The notes: generated by a model not told the origin, from the letters alone. DNA of 64,000 nt from Flavobacterium frigoris (GCF_900111075.1 NZ_FOFZ01000001.1:310001-374000); one strand, 5' to 3'. Shown: positions 55,737-63,995, counted from the stretch's first letter. Translations and numbers: made by a program.

Positions 55737-56819
55737 ATGAACCAATTTGAAGCAACATTTACAGATATTTCCGATTGGCATAAAAATGTTCATTATAGCA
55801 CAGGTGGAACAAGAAGTAAGTATATTGCTTTGGAACCAGAGACAAATGATGAATATTTTTTTAAAGGATCTAAAGAAACTCCAAAGGGAGAAATTAGATA
55901 CCCAACTGAATTTTGGTCTGAAATTATATCCTCAAAAATTGGTCAATTTTTGGGTTTTCCAATGTTGGACTACGACATAGCATATGACAGTAAGCATAAA
56001 CAAGAGATTGGCTGTCTTTCAAAATCGATGGTTTTGGGGTCTAAAAATAAATTAACAGAAGGGAAGACTTATTTAACGGGATTTAATGCTCGGTACAATC
56101 CTGATATAGATAAAAAGGATTATACATTTCAGTTTATTTGTAATGCTTTAACAAGTTTTTCATTAGATTGCTATATCAAAAATATTGTCGAAATTATTAT
56201 CTTCGATAGTATTATTGGGAATTCCGATAGGCATCAAGAGAATTGGGGTATAATAACAAAGCATGAAATAATACATGAAAAAAAACTTGAAAAAGATATT
56301 GTTTCTAAAGTAGAGGAACGAAGTATTTATAGGAAAATAAGAAGATTAAGTAGAAGGTTTTTTACAGATGATAGTATCAAATCTGAACAAATATTAGAAA
56401 ACCCTAGTCTTGTCGTAAAATTCGAAGTTAAGCATAAATTAGCTCCAATTTACGATAGTGGTTGTTGTCTAGGGAGAGAGCATTTAGATGAAAAAGTTCT
56501 TAAAATGCTCAATGACTCTCAGATGATAGAGGCATATATAAAAAAAGGAGAATCCGAAATTCATTGGGAAGGGAATGAAAAAAAAAGAAAACATTTTGAA
56601 CTAGTAAAGTTGTTGTTAGAGCATTATCCAACTGAGACACAAAAATTTATAGCTAGAGTGGAAGAGAAATATAACGCAGAAACAATAAAAAATATAATTG
56701 ATAATATTGATGTTAATCTTCCTAAAGATTTAATTAAATTTAAATTGTCGGAATCGAGAAAGCAGTTGATGTTTAAATTGGTAACTTTGCGCATAGAAAA
56801 ATTAATTAAACTTTTATGA
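55737..56819 (+). CDS. HipA-like kinase catalytic subunit
   Basis: 360 residues. A HipA/CtkA-type serine/threonine kinase fold is indicated by the ATP-lysine region DEYFFKGSKE (K43) and the catalytic loop IIFDSIIGNSDRHQENWG (N162, D164, R165, H166). The metal-binding segment is LAPIYDSGCCLGREH (D240). The usual N-terminal HipA domain is absent and seems to be supplied by the next gene, with which it overlaps by 4 bp (ATGA). No HipB-like DNA-binding antitoxin is present. It may phosphorylate a translation factor or aminoacyl-tRNA synthetase by analogy with HipA. The actual target is unknown. It lies between the 36-bp repeats and is more AT-rich in feel than neighbouring genes. Confidence 0.85.
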   Translation: MNQFEATFTDISDWHKNVHYSTGGTRSKYIALEPETNDEYFFKGSKETPKGEIRYPTEFWSEIISSKIGQFLGFPMLDYDIAYDSKHKQEIGCLSKSMVLGSKNKLTEGKTYLTGFNARYNPDIDKKDYTFQFICNALTSFSLDCYIKNIVEIIIFDSIIGNSDRHQENWGIITKHEIIHEKKLEKDIVSKVEERSIYRKIRRLSRRFFTDDSIKSEQILENPSLVVKFEVKHKLAPIYDSGCCLGREHLDEKVLKMLNDSQMIEAYIKKGESEIHWEGNEKKRKHFELVKLLLEHYPTETQKFIARVEEKYNAETIKNIIDNIDVNLPKDLIKFKLSESRKQLMFKLVTLRIEKLIKLL

Positions 56820-57469
56820 AAGCATTAGGAAACATACACCTTATCTGGCGACCAGGCAAAGGCAGTAGTAGAATATCTGTTGGCACAATTAAAAAAAGTG
56901 CTTCGGAGGGAATCCGCTTTCAATATAATCAAGACGAAGTTGTTAAGGCGAAAAAATTAGGGTTTATTCATTATGAAGGTTTTCCAGACACGACTAAAGT
57001 TTATACCGAAAATGTAATTGAAATTTTTGGTCAACGACTAATGCGAAGTGAGAGACCTGACTTAAAAGAGTTTTATGATTTTTGGGGTGTTGATTTAAAG
57101 AAGAAGGAAGATAAATATTACATGTTAGCTTTTACACAAGGAATGTTGCCGACTGATAGCTTTGAGTTTTTGGCCGATTTTAACCCAGAAGATAATTTGT
57201 CATTTGTGACTGAAATAACTGGTTTATCTGAAGCTGAAATAGCTTCAGATAAAGTTTCAATAGGAGATATTTTAAATTATGAATTAGAACCTCAAAACTC
57301 TTTTGATAAAAAAGCTGTTAAGGTATTTAAAGATGATTTTTATTTAGGTCATATTAAATTGATTCATTGTAAAGTTTTTCATAAAACTCAAAAAAAATTT
57401 AAATTAGTTGTTCAAGGAATTGAGAAGAATGGAGTATTAAAAAGAATATTCGTTAATGCGAGTCTTTAG
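56816..57469 (+). CDS. HipA N-lobe-like protein with C-terminal HIRAN domain
   Basis: 217 residues. The N-terminal ~130 residues (IHLIWRPGKGSSRISVGTIKK, FQYNQDEVVKAKKLGF, LAFTQGMLPTDSFEFLADF) resemble the HipA N-terminal beta domain with its FxYxxxy and xPxDxFEFL pattern. The rest (ISVGDILNYELEP-like SIGDILNYELEPQNSFDKKAVKVF, FYLGHIKLIHCKVF) is a HIRAN domain, a DNA-end or nucleic-acid binding module. It overlaps the kinase gene by 4 bp and is its probable partner subunit or antitoxin. It may target DNA ends. These roles are inferred. Confidence 0.75.
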   Translation: MKALGNIHLIWRPGKGSSRISVGTIKKSASEGIRFQYNQDEVVKAKKLGFIHYEGFPDTTKVYTENVIEIFGQRLMRSERPDLKEFYDFWGVDLKKKEDKYYMLAFTQGMLPTDSFEFLADFNPEDNLSFVTEITGLSEAEIASDKVSIGDILNYELEPQNSFDKKAVKVFKDDFYLGHIKLIHCKVFHKTQKKFKLVVQGIEKNGVLKRIFVNASL

Positions 57470-57521
57470 GTCAGCGTGTTTAATAGTAGAAAAACAAACG
57501 AACAGTTAAATAAACTACAAA

Positions 57522-57557
57522 TTTGCCTTTGGCACAAGGAATCAAATTTGATTTGTA
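57522..57557 (+). repeat. 36-bp direct repeat, right copy (second ALDH 3' end)
   Basis: Repeats the last 36 bp of the ALDH gene with one mismatch and still encodes LPLAQGIKFDL before TAG. Upstream homology fades within about 15 bp. The ALDH-type terminator at 57578-57616 follows. This copy probably marks the original end of the ALDH gene before the kinase cassette was inserted. Confidence 0.85.
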
Positions 57558-57577
57558 GTACTTAAAATACATAAACT

Positions 57578-57616
57578 AAAAAAGGCAATTTGAAATTTTC
57601 AAATTGCCTTTTTTTA
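57578..57616. terminator. Bidirectional terminator
   Basis: Long stem GGCAATTTGAAA/TTTCAAATTGCC flanked by A- and T-runs, serving the plus-strand cassette and the minus-strand beta-barrel gene. Confidence 0.8.
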
Positions 57617-57641
57617 TTGTAAAAATGTAGTACTTGTAGTG

Positions 57642-58139
57642 CTACAAATTAAAAGATGCTCCAATATTGAAAACAAACTGATTGTTCAAATGGTCAAATC
57701 CAGTTATGTTTTTGTCGTATTTAGCGATTGGCACTCCAGCCTCACCAAATAATCCAAAACCATCGGTAAAGAAATAACGGAAACCAAGATGTGCACCAAA
57801 GTTATGCAAACCTAAATCCAAACCAGGATAAATATCCATGTTTGGCTCCATTTTCAATACATTACCTAAATTAGCGTTAAACCGTGCTTTCAAATCTACT
57901 CGTTGACCAAAATCTGGAATATTTCCCAATTCATCCTCGTTAACCGATAATAAATAGTTAGCAGTCAGTCCTAAGGACATGTTTTCGCCAATACCAAAAT
58001 CAGAAGAAATAAAAACTCCTGAACCTCCATCTTGTAGATTTAGACCTACTTGACCTTTCACATCTCCATTTCCCTTAAAGGCTTGTGCATTTGTCAGCCA
58101 AACCGACGACAGTAATAATAACGTAATTACTTTTTTCAT
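57642..58139 (-). CDS. Outer-membrane beta-barrel-like protein (DUF6646-like)
   Basis: 165 residues with signal peptide MKKVITLLLLSSVWLTNAQA. Alternating strands GQVGLNLQDGGSGVFISSDF, SLGLTANYLLSV, FGAHLGFRYFF and the terminal FVFNIGASFNL (aromatic/hydrophobic C-terminus) indicate a small eight-stranded barrel. It resembles the Bacteroidota family DUF6646, though that assignment is from memory. Function unknown. Confidence 0.72.
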   Translation of the reverse strand: MKKVITLLLLSSVWLTNAQAFKGNGDVKGQVGLNLQDGGSGVFISSDFGIGENMSLGLTANYLLSVNEDELGNIPDFGQRVDLKARFNANLGNVLKMEPNMDIYPGLDLGLHNFGAHLGFRYFFTDGFGLFGEAGVPIAKYDKNITGFDHLNNQFVFNIGASFNL

Positions 58140-58186
58140 ATTTATAGATATTTAAAACTATTCCGACAAAATTAGTTTATTAAATT

Positions 58187-58912
58187 TTAATTTCTACCCT
58201 TTTCATCAAAATACAAAGTGTTTAATGGTTCGCTTTGCCAGAATTCTTTTGTGTCCACATCCAGTATGGTTAAAGGTCCTTTAAAAGCGGCTCCGGTATC
58301 TATATTCCAGACACAAGCCATTTGGACGGGTTCAGTTTTACCGATGCGGGTCACAGGGGTGTGGCCTATATAGATTTCGTCATACAGAGTTAATCGTTTC
58401 GGATAGAGCAAATCGTTGGGTTTGATACTTCGGTCTAATGACAGGGCAGTTTCCCACAAGGTTCTGTCCCAGTAAAATAATTTTGGAAAGAATTCATAAG
58501 CAACCCCATTCATATTCGTGAATCCGGCATGAACAAAAAGCCTGCTTTTTTTATCTAAATAGTAATCTTTTAACGAAAGTAAAAAGTCAACATGCAATTG
58601 TTTTGTAACGGCATCTACTTTTTCATAAGCAAGTACAGTTGCTTCGCCACCATGCTTGTACCACATAAGATTGTCTTTGCTGTCTTTTAACCAGTGTAAT
58701 AATAATTCATCGTGATTGCCTCGGATAAAGACGCAGCTGTTTGTGGTATTCAATTCAATTAAGTAATCAAGGACCTGTGGAGATTGACTCCAGCCATCAA
58801 CGTAATCCCCTAAAAAAATCAGGGTATCTTCTGCAGTAACTTTGGCTCTTTCCATGATTTGGTGTAGTGCACGTAAGCCTCCGTGTATGTCACCTATAAC
58901 TAATGTTCTCAT
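58187..58912 (-). CDS. Metallophosphoesterase (PPP-type serine/threonine phosphatase-like)
   Basis: 241 residues from the ATG at 58912 (MRTLVIGDIHGGLRAL). The longer frame uses a TTG. Calcineurin-like motifs are GDIHG, GDYVDG and GNHDELLLHW, followed by FVHAGF and IGHTPV. These match bacterial PrpA/PPP-type phosphatases or Ap4A hydrolase-like enzymes. The substrate, phosphoprotein or dinucleotide, cannot be decided. Alone in its transcript. Confidence 0.9.
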   Translation of the reverse strand: MRTLVIGDIHGGLRALHQIMERAKVTAEDTLIFLGDYVDGWSQSPQVLDYLIELNTTNSCVFIRGNHDELLLHWLKDSKDNLMWYKHGGEATVLAYEKVDAVTKQLHVDFLLSLKDYYLDKKSRLFVHAGFTNMNGVAYEFFPKLFYWDRTLWETALSLDRSIKPNDLLYPKRLTLYDEIYIGHTPVTRIGKTEPVQMACVWNIDTGAAFKGPLTILDVDTKEFWQSEPLNTLYFDEKGRN

Positions 58913-59305
58913 TTTGTGTATTGTCAATCGGGATTACAAAAAACAGCAACAGTGTTGTTTTTCTAATCCATAAAAATAAGGAAAAGAGTTGGGAAGTGAG
59001 AATTTTTAATTAATTTTTTACCTTAAAAATTAATTGGAACGGAAAATAGTATAAGAAGTAAAAGAGCTTTGATTGTGTTTGTAGTGTTTTAGTGAAGTAT
59101 AATAGCTCACAACCGGCGCAACCCTATCGGTCGTTCCCGTGGGCAAATCGTATAGAAAACAATAAGCGGAGAAGATTAGTTTGTAAAAAAAGGCTGCCTG
59201 AAATCGGAGGTGAGTTTGATTGAATGCACGAGCGGAATATGATATCGATTTATTTTTTAAGGTGTTGATTTTGAAGTATAATGGATAATTTTGTACTACA
59301 GAAAT
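58913..59305. other. Spacer of about 390 bp
   Basis: No gene is supported. A GC-richer patch at about 59105-59165 (CACAACCGGCGCAACCCTA, GTCGTTCCCGTGGGC) looks like a decayed repeat. The rest is AT-rich. Confidence 0.3.
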
Positions 59306-59353
59306 ATCACTACTTTTAGTGATTGTTTACTCTGTTTTTTTTCGGTAATTTTA
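59306..59353 (+). promoter_or_regulatory. Dyad-associated promoter upstream of a short ORF
   Basis: Perfect dyad ATCACTA-CTTT-TAGTGAT at 59306-59323. After a 22-nt gap, TAATTTTA at 59346-59353 resembles the -7 consensus except for the last base. The gap equals that in the two small-RNA promoters at 2606-2649 and 2811-2854. A TTG at 59323-59325 may also act as -33. A degenerate copy of the dyad's right half lies at 2955-2972. Confidence 0.4.
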
Positions 59354-59374
59354 CAAAAAACAAATTTTCAAGCA

Positions 59375-59464
59375 ATGAATACACTTATCGTCTTATCGCT
59401 TTTAATTATTCGAATGATTACCAGCTTCATCAATGACCTTTTTGTTGCCGCCTGTCATTTTTAA
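59375..59464 (+). CDS. Possible 29-residue hydrophobic peptide
   Basis: ATG at 59375 opens MNTLIVLSLLIIRMITSFIN and then DLFVAACHF before TAA at 59462-59464. It starts about 15-20 nt after the predicted transcription start of the dyad-associated promoter. A single membrane helix is plausible. There is no strong ribosome-binding site, and no homologue was recognised. It could equally be a leader of a small RNA. Confidence 0.25.
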   Translation: MNTLIVLSLLIIRMITSFINDLFVAACHF

Positions 59465-59642
59465 CAGACAGCAATAGAAGGAACTTCTTTTTAAAGGAAC
59501 ATCGGTAGTATTGATGTTTTCCTATAGTTTTTGTTATGTTTTTTTCAAATTCCGACGGGCTTCGTTAGGACTCACCAATTCTGGGCGCAAGTTTTTAAGT
59601 CAAAGTATCCTTCATTGGTCCACTTATGCTGACTTAAATTTT
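59465..59642. other. Region between the short ORF and the AlbA_2 gene
   Basis: About 180 bp with no supported gene. It contains CTGTCATTTTTAACAGACAG (59452-59471), an imperfect inverted repeat that could be a hairpin at the end of the short-ORF transcript. Confidence 0.3.
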
Positions 59643-60782
59643 TTAGTGTACGTCGTATTTCATCTTTCTCAAAATCCGCATCGCTTCTTTAAAAGACAAA
59701 TAAATTTGAGGAAAAGGCTTTAAGAGGGGCTTGGCTTCCACCAGTTTTTCTTTGGCCTCATCAAATCCGTTGAGGTAACAAATCATGAATGTCGAGGGTA
59801 GGTTTTCCAAATCTTTGTGTTCACTTGCTGTTAATGTTAAGCCTTTTTTTAGTTTTGCCAGCAAAGCAAGATTGGAATTGTAAATGTGATAAAGCATTTT
59901 CCGGCTGAATTCCGGTGGTTGGAAAAGCATCTCGTTTTCTATTTTGTAATACCCATTTTCATAAAAATAGATGGTTTGTTTCTCCAAGGGATAATAACTC
60001 GTTTTATCGTTCAGGCCCAAAGAAAGATATTCAGTAATGGTAAAAGTATCCTCATCATAAGTAATGGTAACCACATCTTGATCGGAATAAAACAATTTGA
60101 TTTGCTCATTGATCAGTTCAATGTCAACGCGTGACAAAAACGTTTTGTCTCGTACTTTTTTTGGAGTTCCAGCCCAGCAAATAACAAATAACTCTTTGAA
60201 GACTTTGTACTTGGGCGCCATGTCTTTGTGGCGAAAATTCATAAAATCAAAAACGCCGTCCAAGGTATATTTGATGTTGTTTCGAGCATTATTCTCTATC
60301 CCAATTACGGTTTCCGAGTTTTGAAAATTCTTTTTAATTTTTTCTGCCGTTGGCATTGTGTTACTACCATGTCTAATAAAGACACTTTTGGCTAGAATAG
60401 TATAAATTCCTTTTTTAAAATAGGAGGTGTTGTTTTTTGGTTTAATGGTCACTAATCCAACCACTTTGTCTTTTGGTAAATTTGGGAAAGGGACATTTTC
60501 ATATTGAATTTTGGGTGGATGTTCTAAATAGGCATTCACTAAATTTTGAATGTGGCTATCATCAAAAAAATCGACACCCACGATTTCATTGTCTAGATCT
60601 TCGACTCCTACCACAATGTAAGAATTATTAGCAGGGTTGGAATTGGATAAAGCACAAATATGTTTTAAAAACTTGGCTTTTCCTTCCCGAGTATGCAAGT
60701 TCAACTGACGCTTTTTGTCATAAAAGCTACTCTCATCATTTTGCGCGAGCAGGTTTTTAATTAAAAGGCGTTTGTTAATCAT
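59643..60782 (-). CDS. AlbA_2 (Schlafen-like) domain protein
   Basis: 379 residues, cytoplasmic. The N-terminal ~150 residues form an AlbA_2/Schlafen-type domain: DESSFYDKKRQLNLHTREGKAKFLKHICALSN, then NNSYIVVGVEDLDNEIVGVDFFD, IQYENVPFPN and KSVFIRHGSNT. The C-terminal half is novel to me, with an aromatic-rich beta region and helices. AlbA_2 proteins are nucleic-acid linked, and some are regulators or defence components. No helicase or ATPase domain is attached here. Confidence 0.72.
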   Translation of the reverse strand: MINKRLLIKNLLAQNDESSFYDKKRQLNLHTREGKAKFLKHICALSNSNPANNSYIVVGVEDLDNEIVGVDFFDDSHIQNLVNAYLEHPPKIQYENVPFPNLPKDKVVGLVTIKPKNNTSYFKKGIYTILAKSVFIRHGSNTMPTAEKIKKNFQNSETVIGIENNARNNIKYTLDGVFDFMNFRHKDMAPKYKVFKELFVICWAGTPKKVRDKTFLSRVDIELINEQIKLFYSDQDVVTITYDEDTFTITEYLSLGLNDKTSYYPLEKQTIYFYENGYYKIENEMLFQPPEFSRKMLYHIYNSNLALLAKLKKGLTLTASEHKDLENLPSTFMICYLNGFDEAKEKLVEAKPLLKPFPQIYLSFKEAMRILRKMKYDVH

Positions 60783-60835
60783 CTAGAATACTTGTTGTTG
60801 CTTATTAAACCGTTGGGTGAAATATTTAAAAATTA

Positions 60836-60966
60836 AAACACATAGAAACAGATAAATAAGAAGGACTGCGCAGTTTGCAGGAGCTTTGGGCTCTATTCAC
60901 AAAGCTGTTTTTTACTTCAAAAAAAGTGAAACGTCTACAAAATCTAAACTATGTTTCTATGTGTTT
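60836..60966. repeat. 131-bp element with perfect 15-bp inverted ends
   Basis: The left end AAACACATAGAAACA (60836-60850) and right end TGTTTCTATGTGTTT (60952-60966) are perfect inverted copies. The interior contains small dyads (GGAGCTTTGGGCTC, CACAAAGCTGTTTTTTACTT). It encodes no protein. A half-end copy is at 10026-10040. It is a MITE- or REP-like flavobacterial repeat. Confidence 0.7.
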
Positions 60967-60995
60967 AAAAAACTAATTACCTTAAATGCGTAGCT

Positions 60996-61748
60996 TTAAT
61001 CTTTTTTTATAATTGTAGAAGAAGCCTGAGCGGTACTCATTACGACTAAATCGGCAATATTGACATGGTAGGGTCTGGACACCACAAAGTGAATAATGTC
61101 GGCAATATCTTCTGGCTGCAAAGGCGTGAAGCCTTGGTACACTTTTTCGGCTCTATCCGTATCTCCTTTAAAACGCACTTCGCTAAATTCAGTTTGAACC
61201 ATTCCGGGGTGAATAGCACCCACTCGTATTCCAAAAGGATTTAAATCCATGCGCATGCCTTGATTTAGGGCGTCAACCGCATGTTTTGTGGCACAATATA
61301 CATTCCCATTTGGGTACACTTCCTTTGCGGCAGTGGAACCAATATTAATGATATGACCTGATTTTCTTTCAATCATTTGGGGGATGATGGCTTTAGAAAC
61401 ATACAATAAACCCTTTACGTTGATGTCGATCATAGTGTCCCAATCGTCTAAATCTCCATTTTGAATAGGGTCTAAGCCATGGGCGTTACCCGCATTGTTA
61501 ATAAGAATATCGATGGTAGAAAAGGCTTCAGGTAAGGAAGCGATGCTTTCTGATACGGCTTTTTTATCGCGTACATCAAAAAGTAAAGTATGTACCGCTG
61601 TGAGTTTAGAAAGTTCTTTTTCAAGCTCCGCCATTCGGTCTTCGCGTCTTCCGCAAAGGATAATTTTATAATTGTTTTTTGCTAAAATTTGTGCAGTTGC
61701 TTTTCCGATTCCGCTGGTTGCACCGGTTATTAAGGCTGTTTTACTCAT
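60996..61748 (-). CDS. Short-chain dehydrogenase/reductase (YdfG-like)
   Basis: 250-residue classical SDR. TGATSGIGKATAQIL is the NADP-binding turn. NNAGNAHGLDP, the catalytic S in INIGSTAAKEVYPNG and YCATK are all present, and the C-terminal HPGMVQTEFSEVRF is typical of YdfG/serine-3-dehydrogenase-like enzymes acting on 3-hydroxy acids. The exact substrate is not determined. It lies 75 bp after an aldo-keto reductase gene on the same strand and is probably co-transcribed. Confidence 0.92.
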   Translation of the reverse strand: MSKTALITGATSGIGKATAQILAKNNYKIILCGRREDRMAELEKELSKLTAVHTLLFDVRDKKAVSESIASLPEAFSTIDILINNAGNAHGLDPIQNGDLDDWDTMIDINVKGLLYVSKAIIPQMIERKSGHIINIGSTAAKEVYPNGNVYCATKHAVDALNQGMRMDLNPFGIRVGAIHPGMVQTEFSEVRFKGDTDRAEKVYQGFTPLQPEDIADIIHFVVSRPYHVNIADLVVMSTAQASSTIIKKD

Positions 61749-61823
61749 GGTTTATTATTTCTGTCGAAATCAGTACTATTGGATTTCATTTTTAATTTTT
61801 TAAAAGGACAATCTTCATTCAAC

Positions 61824-62696
61824 TTAAGGAACATCTTGCCCCATACTTTCTGCCCAGATTGAAAACCAATCTTCTTTTTCAAGATCTAGTTCGACGGCTT
61901 TCATCAATGATTGTATTCTGGCAACATTTACTGTTCCTGCAATAGGAATCACTTTGGCTGGATGTTTTAAAACCCAAGAAAGTAAAATCGTATCAGCGCC
62001 TAAATGGTATTTTGAAACCATTGTTGCCAATATTCTTTTCAGTCGATGGGTTTGCGGAATGTCATTTCTGAAAATAAATCCTAATGGATTCCAAGACATC
62101 GGACGAATATTATGTAGCTGCATATAGTCAAAACTTCCGTCAATCATAGGCTCAAAATTTGTTGCCGAAAACTGGACCTGATTGTAACTTATTTCTGTTT
62201 TTTGACGAATCAATTCGGTTTGAGAACTGGTAAAATTAGAAAGTCCAAAGTCGACTATTTTTCCCTCTGATTTTAGTTTTTCTACAGCTTCGGCAATTTC
62301 ATCTGCTTGCATCAACGGACTAGGTCTGTGCAACAAAAATACATCTAAATAATCAGTTTGTAAATTCTTTAACGATTGTTCAACTGACCGGATAATGTGC
62401 GACTTAGAGTAGTCGTAATGTTTGATTTTAGTGTCACGATTTTCAGCTAGCATTTGGATCCCACATTTGGAAATTAGCTGCATTTTTTCTCTGGCTATTT
62501 TACTCGAAGCAAATGCTTTTCCAAAATCAGCTTCAGTGGTGTAACCACCATAAATATCGGCATGGTCAAAGGTGGTAATTTTGTTTTCTAAACAGACATG
62601 GATCATACTTTCCATTTCCTTTGAAGTTAGGTTTTTATCCCAAACTCCCCAATTCATAGTACCTGCAATAATAGGTGATAATGTCGTTTTGCTCAT
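61824..62696 (-). CDS. Aldo-keto reductase, YdhF-like
   Basis: 290-residue NADPH-dependent TIM-barrel reductase. The catalytic tetrad regions are HADIYGGYTTE (Asp, Tyr), ISKCGIQML (Lys) and FLLHRPSPLM (His). The C-terminal PIAGTVNVARIQSLMKA binds the cofactor. The DHADIYGG form and the length agree with the YdhF group. Upstream of the SDR gene. Physiological substrate unknown. Confidence 0.92.
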   Translation of the reverse strand: MSKTTLSPIIAGTMNWGVWDKNLTSKEMESMIHVCLENKITTFDHADIYGGYTTEADFGKAFASSKIAREKMQLISKCGIQMLAENRDTKIKHYDYSKSHIIRSVEQSLKNLQTDYLDVFLLHRPSPLMQADEIAEAVEKLKSEGKIVDFGLSNFTSSQTELIRQKTEISYNQVQFSATNFEPMIDGSFDYMQLHNIRPMSWNPLGFIFRNDIPQTHRLKRILATMVSKYHLGADTILLSWVLKHPAKVIPIAGTVNVARIQSLMKAVELDLEKEDWFSIWAESMGQDVP

Positions 62697-62908
62697 GGTT
62701 TTTATTTTTTACTGAAACGCGTAATTTTCTTAATTGAAAGTATATTTTTCAAAGTTCTTAAAAATATAAAAATTGTATCACAATTCGTCCTTAAAATTAG
62801 GTCTTTATTCGAAGTTTTAACCATTTTTTAACATCTTACCTCTAAAAAATAATTCAATTTGCACTCTCAAACAGAAGGCATTAAATTCAAGGTTTTAAAT
62901 ATAACGAT

Positions 62909-63913
62909 ATGGAAGAAAATACATCGACTTTAGACATTAGAGCAATCAATGAAAAAATCGAAAGAGAGAGCGCATTTATCGACCTCTTGACAATGGAAAT
63001 GAATAAAGTGATCGTGGGTCAAAAGCACATGATTGAGCGATTATTGATTGGACTTCTTGGACAAGGGCATATTTTATTGGAAGGTGTTCCGGGCTTAGCA
63101 AAAACGCTAGCTATAAATACACTTTCCCAAGCGGTACACGGATCGTTCAGCAGAATACAATTTACACCAGATTTATTGCCAGCAGATGTTGTGGGAACAA
63201 TGATTTACAACATTAAACAAAATGAGTTCTCTATCAAAAAAGGGCCTATTTTTGCCAATTTCGTTTTGGCAGATGAGATAAACCGTGCGCCGGCTAAGGT
63301 GCAATCGGCATTGTTAGAAGCCATGCAGGAAAAGCAAGTGACCATTGGTGACACTACTTTTAAACTAGACAGACCTTTCTTGGTTTTGGCAACTCAAAAC
63401 CCAATTGAACAAGAAGGAACGTACCAACTTCCGGAAGCACAAGTCGATCGTTTTATGTTGAAAACGGTTATTGATTACCCTAAAATGGATGAAGAGCGCA
63501 TGGTCGTTCGTCAAAACTTAAAAGGTAGTTATGAGAAAGTAAACCAAGTTGTTTCGGTAGAACAAATTCTACGTGCACAGGAAGCGGTTCGCGAAGTGTA
63601 TATGGATGAAAAAATCGAGAAATATATTCTTGATATTGTTTTCGCTACGCGCTATCCAGAGAAATATAAATTGGCCGACTTGAAGCCGTTAATCAGTTTT
63701 GGAGCTTCTCCGCGTGGAAGTATCAATTTAGCCAATGCGGCCAAATGTTATGCTTTTATAAAACGTCGTGGTTATGTAATTCCAGAAGATGTTCGTGCTG
63801 TTGTTCATGATGTATTGCGTCATAGAATTGGGGTTACCTATGAAGCTGAAGCGGAAAACATTACCTCTGTTGATATTATCAATAAAATTATAAATGAAGT
63901 TGAAGTACCTTAA
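62909..63913 (+). CDS. MoxR-family AAA+ ATPase
   Basis: 334 residues. Walker A LLEGVPGLAKT, Walker B FVLADEINRAPAKVQSALLEAMQE, sensor 1 LATQNPIEQEGTYQLPEAQVDRFM and the C-terminal lid are complete. MoxR ATPases act as chaperones for maturation of protein complexes and are usually followed by DUF58 and VWA-domain (BatA/BatB-type) genes. The window ends 87 bp later, so these neighbours cannot be checked. Confidence 0.93.
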   Translation: MEENTSTLDIRAINEKIERESAFIDLLTMEMNKVIVGQKHMIERLLIGLLGQGHILLEGVPGLAKTLAINTLSQAVHGSFSRIQFTPDLLPADVVGTMIYNIKQNEFSIKKGPIFANFVLADEINRAPAKVQSALLEAMQEKQVTIGDTTFKLDRPFLVLATQNPIEQEGTYQLPEAQVDRFMLKTVIDYPKMDEERMVVRQNLKGSYEKVNQVVSVEQILRAQEAVREVYMDEKIEKYILDIVFATRYPEKYKLADLKPLISFGASPRGSINLANAAKCYAFIKRRGYVIPEDVRAVVHDVLRHRIGVTYEAEAENITSVDIINKIINEVEVP

Positions 63914-63916
63914 TTT

Positions 63917-63995
63917 AGTTTGCAGTATTCAGTGTTAAGTCATCAGTTTAGACTGCTAAATGACTGAACACTGCTAATTGATCACTGACCACTGA
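63917..63995. repeat. CAGTATTCAGTGTTAAGT-type intergenic repeat
   Basis: Built from CAGTATTCAGTGTTAAGTC, GACTGAACACTG and GATCACTGACCACTG words, forming imperfect inverted pairs. It is the same family as 25226-25302 and 50669-50686. Confidence 0.6.

Noticed and set aside
55737-57469. Complete HipAB toxin-antitoxin operon
   Set aside because: No HipB-type helix-turn-helix gene is present, and the HipA N-domain is on a separate HIRAN protein; it is a variant arrangement.
59511-59723. 70-codon plus-strand ORF before the AlbA_2 gene
   Set aside because: Overlaps the C-terminus of the AlbA_2 gene antisense and has irregular composition. No family was recognised.
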